Shown here one piece after another: positions 53,069 through 61,675 of a DNA stretch of 64,000 bases (within the stretch, counting starts at the first letter, position 1; each line of letters starts with the position of its first letter). Both the position numbers and the translations under genes were made by a program. The notes below the pieces were generated by a model that saw nothing but the letters and a program-made list of their open reading frames with translations, did no database searches and was not told where the DNA came from. The stretch covers positions 62,001 to 126,000 of the forward strand of contig CAVPOQ010000006.1 in assembly GCA_963707145.1 (NCBI GenBank), read 5' to 3'. The DNA is from RPQJ01 sp963707145 (GTDB lineage Bacteria > Pseudomonadota > Gammaproteobacteria > Steroidobacterales > Steroidobacteraceae).

Positions 53069-53632
53069 ATGGCCGTCGACGTGCTCGAACTCTACCTGGC
53101 CGATATCCGGCGGCTGTTCAACTCCATGGACCCCGCCCCGTTCCACGAGCGCGACCTCGATCCCAACGCAGCCGACTACATCCGCGAATGGGCCGAGGAG
53201 CTGCCGGGCAAGGGTCCGCTGGCGCTCGCCATCAAGCTGGGAACCCCACTCGGCGCCGAAGATAACACCGCAGTCGTCGAGAGGTCGGTCCGCGATCACT
53301 TTCACCGCAGGGCAGCAGCGACTCGCCGTAACCTGCGCGACTTGCTGCGGATGGGGCGCTACAGCCTGCTCGCCGCCCTGCTGTTCCTCGGACCCATCAT
53401 CGTCATTGCCGAGTCGGCCGCGCAAATGGTGACAACGGAGCGCTATGCGGCGTTGATCGAGAACAGCCTGGTGATCGGCGCCTGGGTCGCGCTTTGGCGT
53501 CCGATTGAGATCTTCCTGTACGACTGGTGGCCTTTGCGGAGCGAGGCCCGGCTGTTCGACCGCCTCAGCCAGATTGACGTGAGCACGGTCCATGTGTCTG
53601 GCGGCGGCGTCGCGGCGACCAAGGTGCCCTGA
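53069..53632 (+). CDS. Hypothetical membrane protein between RND pump and Mrp cluster
   Basis: 187 residues, not assigned to a named family. The N-terminal soluble part contains FNSMDPAPFHERDLDPNAADYI, a pattern I recall from conserved unnamed bacterial proteins, and A-L-A-I-K-L-G-T-P. Two hydrophobic helices follow (about 98-117 and 130-146), then L-W-R-P-I-E-I-F-L-Y-D-W-W-P and a short tail. It starts 6 bases after the RND permease and ends 2 bases before mrpE, so it is co-transcribed with both. A role in cation transport or efflux is only suggested by position. Confidence 0.75.
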   Translation: MAVDVLELYLADIRRLFNSMDPAPFHERDLDPNAADYIREWAEELPGKGPLALAIKLGTPLGAEDNTAVVERSVRDHFHRRAAATRRNLRDLLRMGRYSLLAALLFLGPIIVIAESAAQMVTTERYAALIENSLVIGAWVALWRPIEIFLYDWWPLRSEARLFDRLSQIDVSTVHVSGGGVAATKVP

Positions 53633-53634
53633 AC

Positions 53635-54147
53635 TTGAACGCGGCAGCCTCCACGCCGGATCCCCCGCGTGCCATTGCCGTCTGGCGAGCAGCGGCATTC
53701 TTCCTGTTGTGGATGCTGCTGATGCAGAGCCTGAAGCGGGCCGATCTCCTCATGGGCGTGTTCGCCTGCATCGGCGCCACCTGGGTGAGCCTGCGCCTGC
53801 TGCCGCCCTCCTCCGGGGGCCTGCGCTTCGGCCGGCTGCTCGCGCTGCTGCCGCACTTCGTGTGGGAGTCGGTGCTGGCGGGGGTCGACGTAGCGCGCCG
53901 GGCACTTCACCCGGGCATGCCGCTGCGGCGCGGCTTCGTCAGCTGCCCGCTGGGCTTCCCGCCGGGGTTTGCGCGCAACACCTTTGCGACGATCACCAGT
54001 CTCTTGCCGGGTTCGGTAGCGGCAGGCGAAGTCGAGGGAGAGATCGTCTACCACTGCCTCGACACCAGCGCGCCGGTGGTGGAGCAGATCTGGAAGGAGG
54101 AAAGGCTGCTGGCCAGGGCGCTGGTCGCTGGGCGAAACGATGGCTGA
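53635..54147 (+). CDS. mrpE: Na+/H+ antiporter subunit E (MrpE/MnhE/MbhA)
   Basis: 170 residues. Two or three N-terminal membrane helices, then the MrpE domain with HFVWESVLAGVDVARRALHP, GFPPGFARNTFATITSLLPGS and IVYHCLDTS. The start is taken as a TTG at 53635 with AAGGTG about 9 bases upstream. First structural gene of the antiporter cluster; overlaps mrpF by 8 bases. Confidence 0.9.
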   Translation: MNAAASTPDPPRAIAVWRAAAFFLLWMLLMQSLKRADLLMGVFACIGATWVSLRLLPPSSGGLRFGRLLALLPHFVWESVLAGVDVARRALHPGMPLRRGFVSCPLGFPPGFARNTFATITSLLPGSVAAGEVEGEIVYHCLDTSAPVVEQIWKEERLLARALVAGRNDG

Positions 54148-54427
54148 ATTCCTGGTCGGGGCGGCCGCGTTCATCCTGGCAATGGTCGCCCTGGGACTGT
54201 TGCGCATCCTGCGCGGGCCGGGTAACGCCGACCGCATCATGGCCGCGCAGTTGCTCGGTACCGGTGGCATTGCGGCAGTGCTGCTGCTGGGTGCGGCGAG
54301 CGGCGAAGCCGCGACGGTCGACGTCGCGCTGACTCTGGCGCTGCTCGCGGCGTTCGCCGCCTTCGCTTTCGTGAAGGCGAAGCTCGAGCAGGCAAGTGGC
54401 GACTCCCGGACGACAGACAGCCAATGA
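54140..54427 (+). CDS. mrpF: Na+/H+ antiporter subunit F (MrpF/MnhF/MbhB)
   Basis: 95 residues and three membrane helices, the family size. The signature LRILRGPGNADRIMAAQLLG and the TVDVALTLALLAAFAAFAFVK helix are typical. Coupled to mrpE (8-base overlap) and mrpG (ATGA). Confidence 0.92.
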   Translation: MAEFLVGAAAFILAMVALGLLRILRGPGNADRIMAAQLLGTGGIAAVLLLGAASGEAATVDVALTLALLAAFAAFAFVKAKLEQASGDSRTTDSQ

Positions 54428-54717
54428 AGCTGCTCCTTGACCTGTGGACGATAGTCGGCGTCCTGGCCGGTGCGTTTTTCTTTTTTGCCGGCACCGTGGG
54501 GTTGCTGCGCTTCCCGGATTCGTTGACGCGCCTGCACGCCTTGAGCAAGGCCGACAACTTAGGGTTAGGCCTCGTGGTGCTGGGCCTGCTGCCGCTGGTG
54601 GGCAGCGTAGCTGCCGGGCTCAAGTTGATCGGCATCTGGTTGCTCGTGCTCTTGTCCGGCGCGACCGCCGGACAGTGGATCGCACGCACCCTGCGACAGA
54701 GCGGCCCGGGCCCATGA
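54424..54717 (+). CDS. mrpG: Na+/H+ antiporter subunit G (MrpG/MnhG/MbhC)
   Basis: 97 residues and three helices. The motif GLLRFPDSLTRLHALSKADNLG is diagnostic of MrpG. ATGA overlaps lie on both sides. Confidence 0.92.
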   Translation: MKLLLDLWTIVGVLAGAFFFFAGTVGLLRFPDSLTRLHALSKADNLGLGLVVLGLLPLVGSVAAGLKLIGIWLLVLLSGATAGQWIARTLRQSGPGP

Positions 54718-55655
54718 TCGAGGCCCTGAACCTTGTTCTGGCAATACTGATCCTGGGCCTGGCGGTCTGGACCGTCGTCGCCCGCGAGGCCCCCGCCGCA
54801 GTCGTCGGGTTCATCGTCTACGGGTTGCTGCTGACGCTGGTCTGGTTGCAATTGCAGGGCATCGATGTGGCGCTGACCGAAGCGGCCATCGGCGGCGGAC
54901 TCACCGGCGTGCTGCTGATCAGCGCGGCCGTCAGGCTGCGCAGCACCGAGTCGACCGCCCGGGCGCAACGCCCCAGCGCCTCGACACACTGGCTTGCGGC
55001 GGCCTTGGCCGCTGCCGTCACGGGGGCGCTCGCGATCTGTGTGCTCGCGTTGCCGGAGCCTGCGCCCACGCTTGCTCCACAGGTTATCGCCAACATCGCC
55101 GTCACCGAGGTCGGCAACCCGATCACCGCGGTGCTGCTCGCGTTTCGCGCCATGGACACCCTGCTCGAGGCGATCGTGCTGCTGTTCGCACTGATCGGGG
55201 TCTGGTCGCTGGCGCCCGACCGCGCCTGGGGTGGGCGACCGGGCCTGCTGCAGCAGGCCGAGCCCAATGGCATGCTGGACTACGTGGCGCGTGTGCTGCC
55301 GCCGATCGGCATCGTTGTCGGCCTCTACATATTCTGGATCGGCGCCGACTATCCAGGCGGCAAGTTCCAGGGCGCCACGCTGCTCGCCGCAATGTGGCTG
55401 CTGGTCATGATGGCGGGCCTGGCCGATGCACCGCCGATCAGCCGCCGTTGGCTGCGCTGGCTGCTGGTGGCGGGACCGCTGGCATTCATCGCCGTTGGTG
55501 TGCTCGGTGCGATCACGGCGGGCGCGTTTCTCTCCTACCCGCAAGGACTTGCCAAGCCGCTGATCCTGGCCATCGAGTTCGCATTGATGCCCACGCTCAC
55601 GCTGGTCCTCGGCCTGATGCTGCTGGGCGCTCCGCGACGCGGAGAGGCGCCGTGA
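54714..55655 (+). CDS. mrpB: MrpB-type subunit with MbhD (DUF4040) domain fused in front
   Basis: 313 residues. Residues 1-80 (ALNLVLAILILGLAVWTVVA, GVDVALTEAAIGGG-type with TEAAIGGGLTGVLL) match the MbhD/DUF4040 domain, which in classical Mrp is the C-terminal part of MrpA. Residues 120-190 give a connecting MbhE-like part. About 190-310 is the MnhB domain (LPPIGIVVGLYIFWIGADYPGGKFQG...). So one chain carries pieces that are separate in archaeal Mbh clusters. Starts with an ATGA overlap and ends with a GTGA overlap into mrpC. Confidence 0.88.
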   Translation: MIEALNLVLAILILGLAVWTVVAREAPAAVVGFIVYGLLLTLVWLQLQGIDVALTEAAIGGGLTGVLLISAAVRLRSTESTARAQRPSASTHWLAAALAAAVTGALAICVLALPEPAPTLAPQVIANIAVTEVGNPITAVLLAFRAMDTLLEAIVLLFALIGVWSLAPDRAWGGRPGLLQQAEPNGMLDYVARVLPPIGIVVGLYIFWIGADYPGGKFQGATLLAAMWLLVMMAGLADAPPISRRWLRWLLVAGPLAFIAVGVLGAITAGAFLSYPQGLAKPLILAIEFALMPTLTLVLGLMLLGAPRRGEAP

Positions 55656-55993
55656 GCGCCGGCACGCTGTTTGGCCTGTGCGCCGCCGCGTTGATCGGCC
55701 TGGGGCTGTACGGCCTGATCGTCAACCCGCACCCGCTGCGCAAGATCCTCGCCTTCAACGTCGTCGGTAGCGGTGTGTTCCTGCTGTTCGGCGCGATCGC
55801 CTATCGCGGCGCCGGCGCCGGCATGGGTGGCGACCCGGTACCGCAGGCCCTGTTGATCACCGGCATCGTGGTCGCGTTCTCGGCCACGGCGCTGGCGGTG
55901 GCGTTGCTGTTGCGGCTGTTCGACGAAACCGGCTCGGTCACGCTCTCGAGCGACGCGCCAGCCAGGGCCGGGGACGATACCGGTGCGCATTGA
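55652..55993 (+). CDS. mrpC: Na+/H+ antiporter subunit C (MrpC/MnhC/MbhG, NuoK-like)
   Basis: 113 residues and three helices, homologous to NuoK. It contains LRKILAFNVVGSGVFLLFG and DPVPQALLITGIVVAFSATALAVALLLR, the typical MrpC end. The GTG start at 55652 is fixed by the GTGA overlap with the mrpB stop. Confidence 0.92.
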   Translation: MSAGTLFGLCAAALIGLGLYGLIVNPHPLRKILAFNVVGSGVFLLFGAIAYRGAGAGMGGDPVPQALLITGIVVAFSATALAVALLLRLFDETGSVTLSSDAPARAGDDTGAH

Positions 55994-56020
55994 GGCGCGC
56001 ATGACGCAACGGCTCGCTCG

Positions 56021-57751
56021 ATGCTGACCACCTCCGGCGGTTGGCTGCTGCTGCTTGCCGTGCTGGCGCCGTTCGTCGGCGTGCTCGCGGGACTCGCACT
56101 CGGCGGACGCAATGCGCAGCGCGTGGCCATGCTGCTGATGCCGGTCGGACTCGCTGTTGCGGTGGGCATCGCCGGCTCGCTCGTGCAATCCGGGGAAACG
56201 GTGGTCTACCTGCTGGGTGGCTGGGCCCCGCCGCTTGGCATTGCGCTGCGGGCAGACGGCCTGTCGGCCGTGATGCTGCTGGCGATCGCCGTGGTCGTCT
56301 GCGGCATCGGTGTCTACGCCCGAGCGGATTTCGGCAGTGCGGCGGGCGAACCGGAAAAGCGCGCCTCCTTCGTGTACTGGCTGCTGCTGCTGGCGGTGTG
56401 GGGCTCGCTCAACCTGGTGTTCGTCAGCGGCGACCTGTTCACGCTGTACGTCGCGCTCGAACTGCTGACCTTCTCGGGCGTGCCGCTGGTCTGCCTCGAT
56501 GGCCGCGGCGAGACGCTGCGGGCGGCCCTGCGTTACCTGCTGTTCGCGCTCGCGGGGTCGTTGCTGTACCTGCTGGGCGCAGTGCTGCTGTACGGCGGCT
56601 ACGGCACGCTGGACATCGAATTGCTGTCCGGGCGCGTCCAACCCGAACCCATCGCCTGGGCCGCCGCGACGCTGATGACGGCGGGCCTGCTTGCCAAGAC
56701 GGCGCTGTTCCCGCTGCACATCTGGCTGCCGCCCGCGCATGCCGGCGCACCAGCCGCAGCGAGCGCGGTGCTGTCGGCGCTGGTCATCAAGGGTTCGTGG
56801 TTCCTGGTCGTGCGCCTGTGGTTCGACGCAATGCCGGGCGTGGTGACGTTGCCTGCCGCGCAACTGCTTGCAGGCCTGGGTGCCGCGGCCATCGTCGTCG
56901 GCAGCGTCGTCGCGCTGCGCCAGGAGCGCCTGAAGTTGCTGGTGGCGTATTCGACAATCGCGCAGATCGGCTACCTGTTCCTGATGTTCCCGCTCGCCTT
57001 CGATGCCAGCGGCCACGCGCTGGTGCATGGCGCGGCCTTGACGGGCGGACTCCTGCAGGCAATTTCGCATGCCACCGCCAAGGCCGGCATGTTCATGGCG
57101 GCGGGCCTCGTCTATGCCGCGCTCGGTCACGATCGGATCGCCGACCTCGGCGGTGTGGCGCGCGCCTTGCCTGTCACGGTGCTCGCATTTGCAGTTTCGG
57201 GCCTGGCGCTCATGGGCGTCGTGCCGAGCGGTGCTTACCTCGCCAAGAAGCTCCTGCTCGAATCCGCCGACAGCTCGGGTCAATGGTGGTGGACCATGGT
57301 CTTGCAGGGCGGCGCGGCGTTCACCGCCGGATATGTGGTGCTGGTGCTCGCCAATGCCCTGCGCCGCCCGACCGCGCCCGTTACGTTGGTCAAGCCGGTC
57401 GCGCGGCTCTCCGAGTACGCGGCACTGACCCTCGCGCTGTGCTCGCTGCTGCTCGCGCTCGCCGCGCTCGGGCCGGTGCCGGGTGACCTCGTCTCGAATC
57501 CGCTGGCGGCCAAGGAACTGGTTCCGACTCTGCTCGTGATCCTGAGCGGCGGGCTGCTGGCGATGGGCCTGTCCAGCCGGCCCTTGCACGGCGGCGGCGG
57601 GCATGACGGACTGATGCGCCGCGCCACGGTGGCCGCGGGCATTGCCTTCGAGCACACCGACACGTTCCTGCGCCGCTGGCCGTCCGCGAGCCTCGCCCTG
57701 CTGATGCTGGCGGCAGCATTTGGCGGACTGATGCTCGCCCGGGGTCCCTGA
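56021..57751 (+). CDS. mrpD: Na+/H+ antiporter subunit D (MrpD/MnhD/MbhH)
   Basis: 576 residues with about 14 helices, homologous to NuoM/NuoN. The antiporter-channel Glu about 147 (LYVALELLTFSGVPL) and Lys about 226 (AKTALFPLHIWLPPAHAGAP) are present, plus a later YSTIAQIGYLFLM. It is the only antiporter-like large subunit here; no MrpA or second MrpD-like gene is present. It lies 27 bases behind mrpC and 45 bases before the AbgT gene. Confidence 0.92.
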   Translation: MLTTSGGWLLLLAVLAPFVGVLAGLALGGRNAQRVAMLLMPVGLAVAVGIAGSLVQSGETVVYLLGGWAPPLGIALRADGLSAVMLLAIAVVVCGIGVYARADFGSAAGEPEKRASFVYWLLLLAVWGSLNLVFVSGDLFTLYVALELLTFSGVPLVCLDGRGETLRAALRYLLFALAGSLLYLLGAVLLYGGYGTLDIELLSGRVQPEPIAWAAATLMTAGLLAKTALFPLHIWLPPAHAGAPAAASAVLSALVIKGSWFLVVRLWFDAMPGVVTLPAAQLLAGLGAAAIVVGSVVALRQERLKLLVAYSTIAQIGYLFLMFPLAFDASGHALVHGAALTGGLLQAISHATAKAGMFMAAGLVYAALGHDRIADLGGVARALPVTVLAFAVSGLALMGVVPSGAYLAKKLLLESADSSGQWWWTMVLQGGAAFTAGYVVLVLANALRRPTAPVTLVKPVARLSEYAALTLALCSLLLALAALGPVPGDLVSNPLAAKELVPTLLVILSGGLLAMGLSSRPLHGGGGHDGLMRRATVAAGIAFEHTDTFLRRWPSASLALLMLAAAFGGLMLARGP

Positions 57752-57796
57752 TGGTCGGCGCAGGCAACTGCAAGTACGATCCGCAATGGCGTACCG

Positions 57797-59341
57797 ATGA
57801 GTGACGAGTCCGTCCGCAGCAGCAGGTTGACTCACATGCAACGATTCCTCGACGTCATTGAACGGGTCGGCAACAAGGTCCCTCACCCGTCGCTGATCTT
57901 CGTGATCCTGATCGTCCTGATCATCGTCCTGTCGCACGTCTTCTACCTGCTCGGCACGCAGGTCGACTACCAGGTCATCGATCCGCTCACGCATGAGGTC
58001 CGCGATGCGACCACCGCGGTGCGGAGCCTGATCACGATCGAGGGCCGGCGGTTCATGCTGACCTCCGTGATCCCCAATTTCCTGGGATTCACGGCCGTCG
58101 GCATGGTCATTGTCGCCATGGTCGGCGTTGGACTCGCCGAAGAGACAGGGCTCATCAGGACGCTGATCAGGAAGCTGGTGATTGTGTCCCCGCCCGCCAC
58201 GCTGACCTACATCCTGGTGTTCGCGGGGATTCTCAGCAGCATCGCCGCCGATGCCGGTTACCTGGTACTGATCCCGCTCGCGGCGGTCGCCTACCAGAGC
58301 GTGGGCCGACACCCCGTGGCCGGGCTCGCCGCCGCCTTCGCCGCCGTCGGAGGCGCGTTCGGCGTGAACATGCTGATCAAGCCGGTCGATGGTGTCCTGA
58401 CGGAGATCACCAACGACGCGATCCACCTCGTCAACCCGACGCTGTCCATCGACCTCGCCGCCAACCTGTACTTCTCGATGGCCTCGGTGCTCGTGCTGAC
58501 GCTGGTGATCGCGCTGCTGAGCGACCGCTTCGTGGAGCCGCGGCTGGGGCCCTGGCAGGGCCCGAAGACGGACGGCGGTGAGAACGCGCTCTCTCCGGAG
58601 GAGCAGCGCGGCCTGAAGTTCGCGCTCGTCGGGTTCCTGGCAGTGGTGGTCGTTTTCACGCTGCTCACGGCGCCGTCCGGCGCGTCGCTGCGCGATCCGG
58701 TCACCGGGGCGATCATCGGCGACACGCCGTTCATGAACAGCCTGATCGTCATCGTAACCTCGCTGTTCTTCGGCGCCGGCCTCGCCTACGGAATCGGCGC
58801 AGGCACCATCACCTGCACCAACGACGTGGTGAAGGCGATCGTGAAGACGATTGGCGCGCTTTCGGAGCTGATCTTCCTGCTGCTGATCATCAGCCAGTTC
58901 GTCGCGTACTTCGCTTACACGAACCTGGCGACCGTCGCGGCCGTGCAGCTGGGAGACCTGCTCCAGTATGCCGACTTCGGAGCCAGCACCTTGCTCGCGG
59001 CATTCGTGCTGGTCGTGTTCCTGGTCGGGATCCTGATGCCGCAGATCATCCCGAAGTGGGCGCTGTTCGCGCCGGTATTCGTGCCGCTGTTCATGCGACT
59101 CGGCATCGAGCCGGACGCCGCGCTGGCGGCGTATCGTGTCGCCGACTCGCCGTCGAACGTCATCAATCCCTTGATGCCCTATTTCGCCCTGATCGTGACC
59201 TTCGTGCGGCGCTACGACCCGGCCGCTGGCGTCGGCACCGTGATCGCGCTCATGCTGCCCTATGCCGTGGCGTTGCTTGCCGCGTGGACCGCGCTGCTGC
59301 TCGCCTGGCATGCGCTCGGCATTCCATTCGGGCCCGGCTGA
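57797..59341 (+). CDS. AbgT family transporter
   Basis: 514 residues. It belongs to the AbgT family (p-aminobenzoyl-glutamate uptake or sulfonamide export in known members). The N-terminus FLDVIERVGNKVPHPSLIFVIL, the SSIAADAGYLVLIPL hairpin, AAVGGAFGVNMLI, and SPSNVINPLMPYFALIV near the end are family signatures. Substrate not determinable. The next gene starts in a TGATG overlap with its stop. Confidence 0.93.
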   Translation: MSDESVRSSRLTHMQRFLDVIERVGNKVPHPSLIFVILIVLIIVLSHVFYLLGTQVDYQVIDPLTHEVRDATTAVRSLITIEGRRFMLTSVIPNFLGFTAVGMVIVAMVGVGLAEETGLIRTLIRKLVIVSPPATLTYILVFAGILSSIAADAGYLVLIPLAAVAYQSVGRHPVAGLAAAFAAVGGAFGVNMLIKPVDGVLTEITNDAIHLVNPTLSIDLAANLYFSMASVLVLTLVIALLSDRFVEPRLGPWQGPKTDGGENALSPEEQRGLKFALVGFLAVVVVFTLLTAPSGASLRDPVTGAIIGDTPFMNSLIVIVTSLFFGAGLAYGIGAGTITCTNDVVKAIVKTIGALSELIFLLLIISQFVAYFAYTNLATVAAVQLGDLLQYADFGASTLLAAFVLVVFLVGILMPQIIPKWALFAPVFVPLFMRLGIEPDAALAAYRVADSPSNVINPLMPYFALIVTFVRRYDPAAGVGTVIALMLPYAVALLAAWTALLLAWHALGIPFGPG

Positions 59342-60678
59342 TGACCGCTGCGCCGCGGTCCGACGGCAAGACGGGCGTCGATGTCGAGCAGTTGCTCGAG
59401 TTCCTGTTCCGACTCGGGCAAGCCTATCTGGCCTCGGGTGAACAGACGCCGCAGGTCGAGTTGACGCTGCGCCGCATCGCGACGGCGTACGGCATGCGGC
59501 ATGCGCGCGTCGTTGCGTTTCCGACCGCGATCTTCATCTCGGTCCACGACGGCGTCCGCGAGCACGTCACGCTGTCGGAGGGCGCGACCCAGTCGCTTCG
59601 CCTCGACCAGATCGGGGACGTCTTCGCGCTGGGCGCCGCAGCCCTGCGGGCGGAGATTCGCCCCGGCGAAGGTCTGGAGCGCCTGTCCGGGATCCTGCGT
59701 CGTTCAGGACGCTTCGGGCGTACGGGGATCGTGGTCGGCAACGCGGTCCTGTCGCTGGGACTTGCACTCCTGTTGACGGCATCGCCCGCAAACCTGGCCG
59801 CGGCATTCCTGCTGGGGGCGCTGGTCGGCGGGGTCAAGACATTCAAGAGCGACCAGGCGGTGCTCAGTGTCCCGACGCCGGTCATCGCCGCCACCCTGGT
59901 GGCTGGGCTGGTCTTCCTCGGCGTTCGCTACGGGCTTCCACTGAATCCCGGATATCTGCTGGTGCCGCCTCTGGTGACATTCCTGCCGGGCGCGATGCTC
60001 ACCTTCGGCATGGTCGAGCTGGCCTACGGCGACCTCGTGAGCGGCTCGAGTCGCCTGATCGGAGGGCTGGTCCAGCTCGTCCTGCTTGCGGTGGGGCTTG
60101 CGGCGGGGGCGATGCTGGTCGGCCTTGTTCCGGCAGATCTGTCGGGCTCGCCACGAGAAGTGGTCGTCCAACCCTGGTTGCCGTGGGTGGGAGTCGTGGT
60201 GTTCGCGCTCGGCGCGGCCATTCATTTCTCCGCGCCGCGCAACGCGGTGGGCTGGCTGTTGCTGGTGGTGCTTTCGGCGTTTGCCGCGCAGCGAGTGGCG
60301 GCGTCCGTGTTCGGCGTCCATCCAAGCGGCTTCTTCGGCGCCCTCGTGGCGACGCCGCTCGCCTACCTAATACAGCTACGTTTCAAGGGCCCTCCGGCCG
60401 CCGTGACCTTCCTGCCGAGCTTCTGGATGCTGGTTCCCGGATCGCTGGGCCTGCTCAGCGTCACGCGCATGTTCGGGGACCGCGAGAGCGGCGTGGACGA
60501 ACTGGTCCTGGTGATCTTCTCAGTCGTGTCGATTGCGCTCGGCACGCTGGTCGGCGCGTCCATGTACCGGTGGCTGACGGAACGCTACGGCTGGTGGCAG
60601 CTGCAACTGGGCCGCGCCGGCAAGTACTTCCGCCGCGACGACAAGCGTCGGCATGGCTCCGCGCCGAAGGATCACTGA
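59341..60678 (+). CDS. Threonine/serine exporter family protein (ThrE-like)
   Basis: 445 residues. An N-terminal ThrE domain (FLFRLGQAYLASGEQTPQVE, R-H-A-R-V-V-A-F-P-T-A-I-F-I-S) is followed by about ten membrane helices in two bundles, the full-length ThrE form with both halves in one protein. Known members export threonine and serine. The ATG at 59341 overlaps the AbgT stop, and the stop overlaps the convergent asparaginase gene by 7 bases. Confidence 0.9.
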   Translation: MTAAPRSDGKTGVDVEQLLEFLFRLGQAYLASGEQTPQVELTLRRIATAYGMRHARVVAFPTAIFISVHDGVREHVTLSEGATQSLRLDQIGDVFALGAAALRAEIRPGEGLERLSGILRRSGRFGRTGIVVGNAVLSLGLALLLTASPANLAAAFLLGALVGGVKTFKSDQAVLSVPTPVIAATLVAGLVFLGVRYGLPLNPGYLLVPPLVTFLPGAMLTFGMVELAYGDLVSGSSRLIGGLVQLVLLAVGLAAGAMLVGLVPADLSGSPREVVVQPWLPWVGVVVFALGAAIHFSAPRNAVGWLLLVVLSAFAAQRVAASVFGVHPSGFFGALVATPLAYLIQLRFKGPPAAVTFLPSFWMLVPGSLGLLSVTRMFGDRESGVDELVLVIFSVVSIALGTLVGASMYRWLTERYGWWQLQLGRAGKYFRRDDKRRHGSAPKDH

Positions 60679-61661
60679 TACGGCGCGAACGCCTCGGCCA
60701 CCTTGCCCGCGCCGTTGCGATCGCGCATGACCAGGCTCAGCAGCAGCCGCGCCTTCAGCCCGGAGAGATATCCAGCCGGGATCAGTCCGCGCTTGATCAG
60801 GTCGATCTCGGCGCCGGGATAGCCGTAGGTTTTGGTGAAGACCGGACCCGTCATCGCTCGCGACGCGAGCACGACTGGCATCTTCCCGGCGAGCTCGCCG
60901 AGGATCGGCGCCACTTCGGCCAGCACGTGCCCGGCACCCATGCCTTCGATCACGGCGCCCGCGAAGCCCAGGTCCGGCAGCGACTTGAGCAGACGCCCGT
61001 CGTCACCCATCGACATCTTGATCAGCGCCACCGGCGCCGGCGGCCCATCCTTGGCCGCGAGGCACGGCGTCCGTGCCACGCGCACGTAGATGCATGCCTT
61101 GCGCTCGATCATCGTCCCGAGCGGCCCGACCAGCGGGGACAGGAACGCCGACGGCAGCGCCGTGTGCGACTTCTGCACGAACCGGGCGGCATGGATGTCG
61201 TAGTTGAGGACCGCCAGCGTACCCAGGCCACGCGTTCCCAACGACGCCGCGGTGATTGCCGCGGACAGCAGGTTGGCCGGACCCTCGGCACCCGGGGCAT
61301 CCGCGCCCCGCATGGCGCCGGTCACGACCACCGGCTTGTCCGAATCCACCAGCAGATCCAGCAGGAATGCCGACTCCTCGATGGTATCGGTGCCCTGTAT
61401 CACGACTGCTCCGTCGAAGCCCTCGACAAACGCCTGCTCGACCGTCGCGGCGACGTCGACCAAGTTCGCGGTCGTCAGCGACGGGCTCGGCAGCCGGAAA
61501 GGCGAGCGGGCGTCGATCTCGCCGACCTCGCCGAGCTCCGGCACCGACGCCACCAGCTCGGCGGCACCGAGCTTCGGCGCGATGCCGCCTCCGGCGCTCG
61601 GCAGCATCGTGATCGTGCCGCCGAGCGACAGGAAGAGCAGGCGCGGCTTCCGTGTTGCCAT
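60672..61661 (-). CDS. L-asparaginase (type I/II asparaginase family)
   Basis: 329 residues. It hydrolyses asparagine to aspartate and ammonia. Catalytic Thr 16 (LGGTITML) and the Thr 91-Asp 92 pair (IQGTDTIEES) are present, and the VVTGAMRGADAPGAEGPANL segment is typical. No signal peptide is seen, so probably cytoplasmic. It starts 14 bases behind the MFS gene; longer in-frame readings overlap that gene and are not real. Confidence 0.93.
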   Translation of the reverse strand: MATRKPRLLFLSLGGTITMLPSAGGGIAPKLGAAELVASVPELGEVGEIDARSPFRLPSPSLTTANLVDVAATVEQAFVEGFDGAVVIQGTDTIEESAFLLDLLVDSDKPVVVTGAMRGADAPGAEGPANLLSAAITAASLGTRGLGTLAVLNYDIHAARFVQKSHTALPSAFLSPLVGPLGTMIERKACIYVRVARTPCLAAKDGPPAPVALIKMSMGDDGRLLKSLPDLGFAGAVIEGMGAGHVLAEVAPILGELAGKMPVVLASRAMTGPVFTKTYGYPGAEIDLIKRGLIPAGYLSGLKARLLLSLVMRDRNGAGKVAEAFAPYQ

Positions 61662-61675
61662 GGTCGTCCTCTCCC

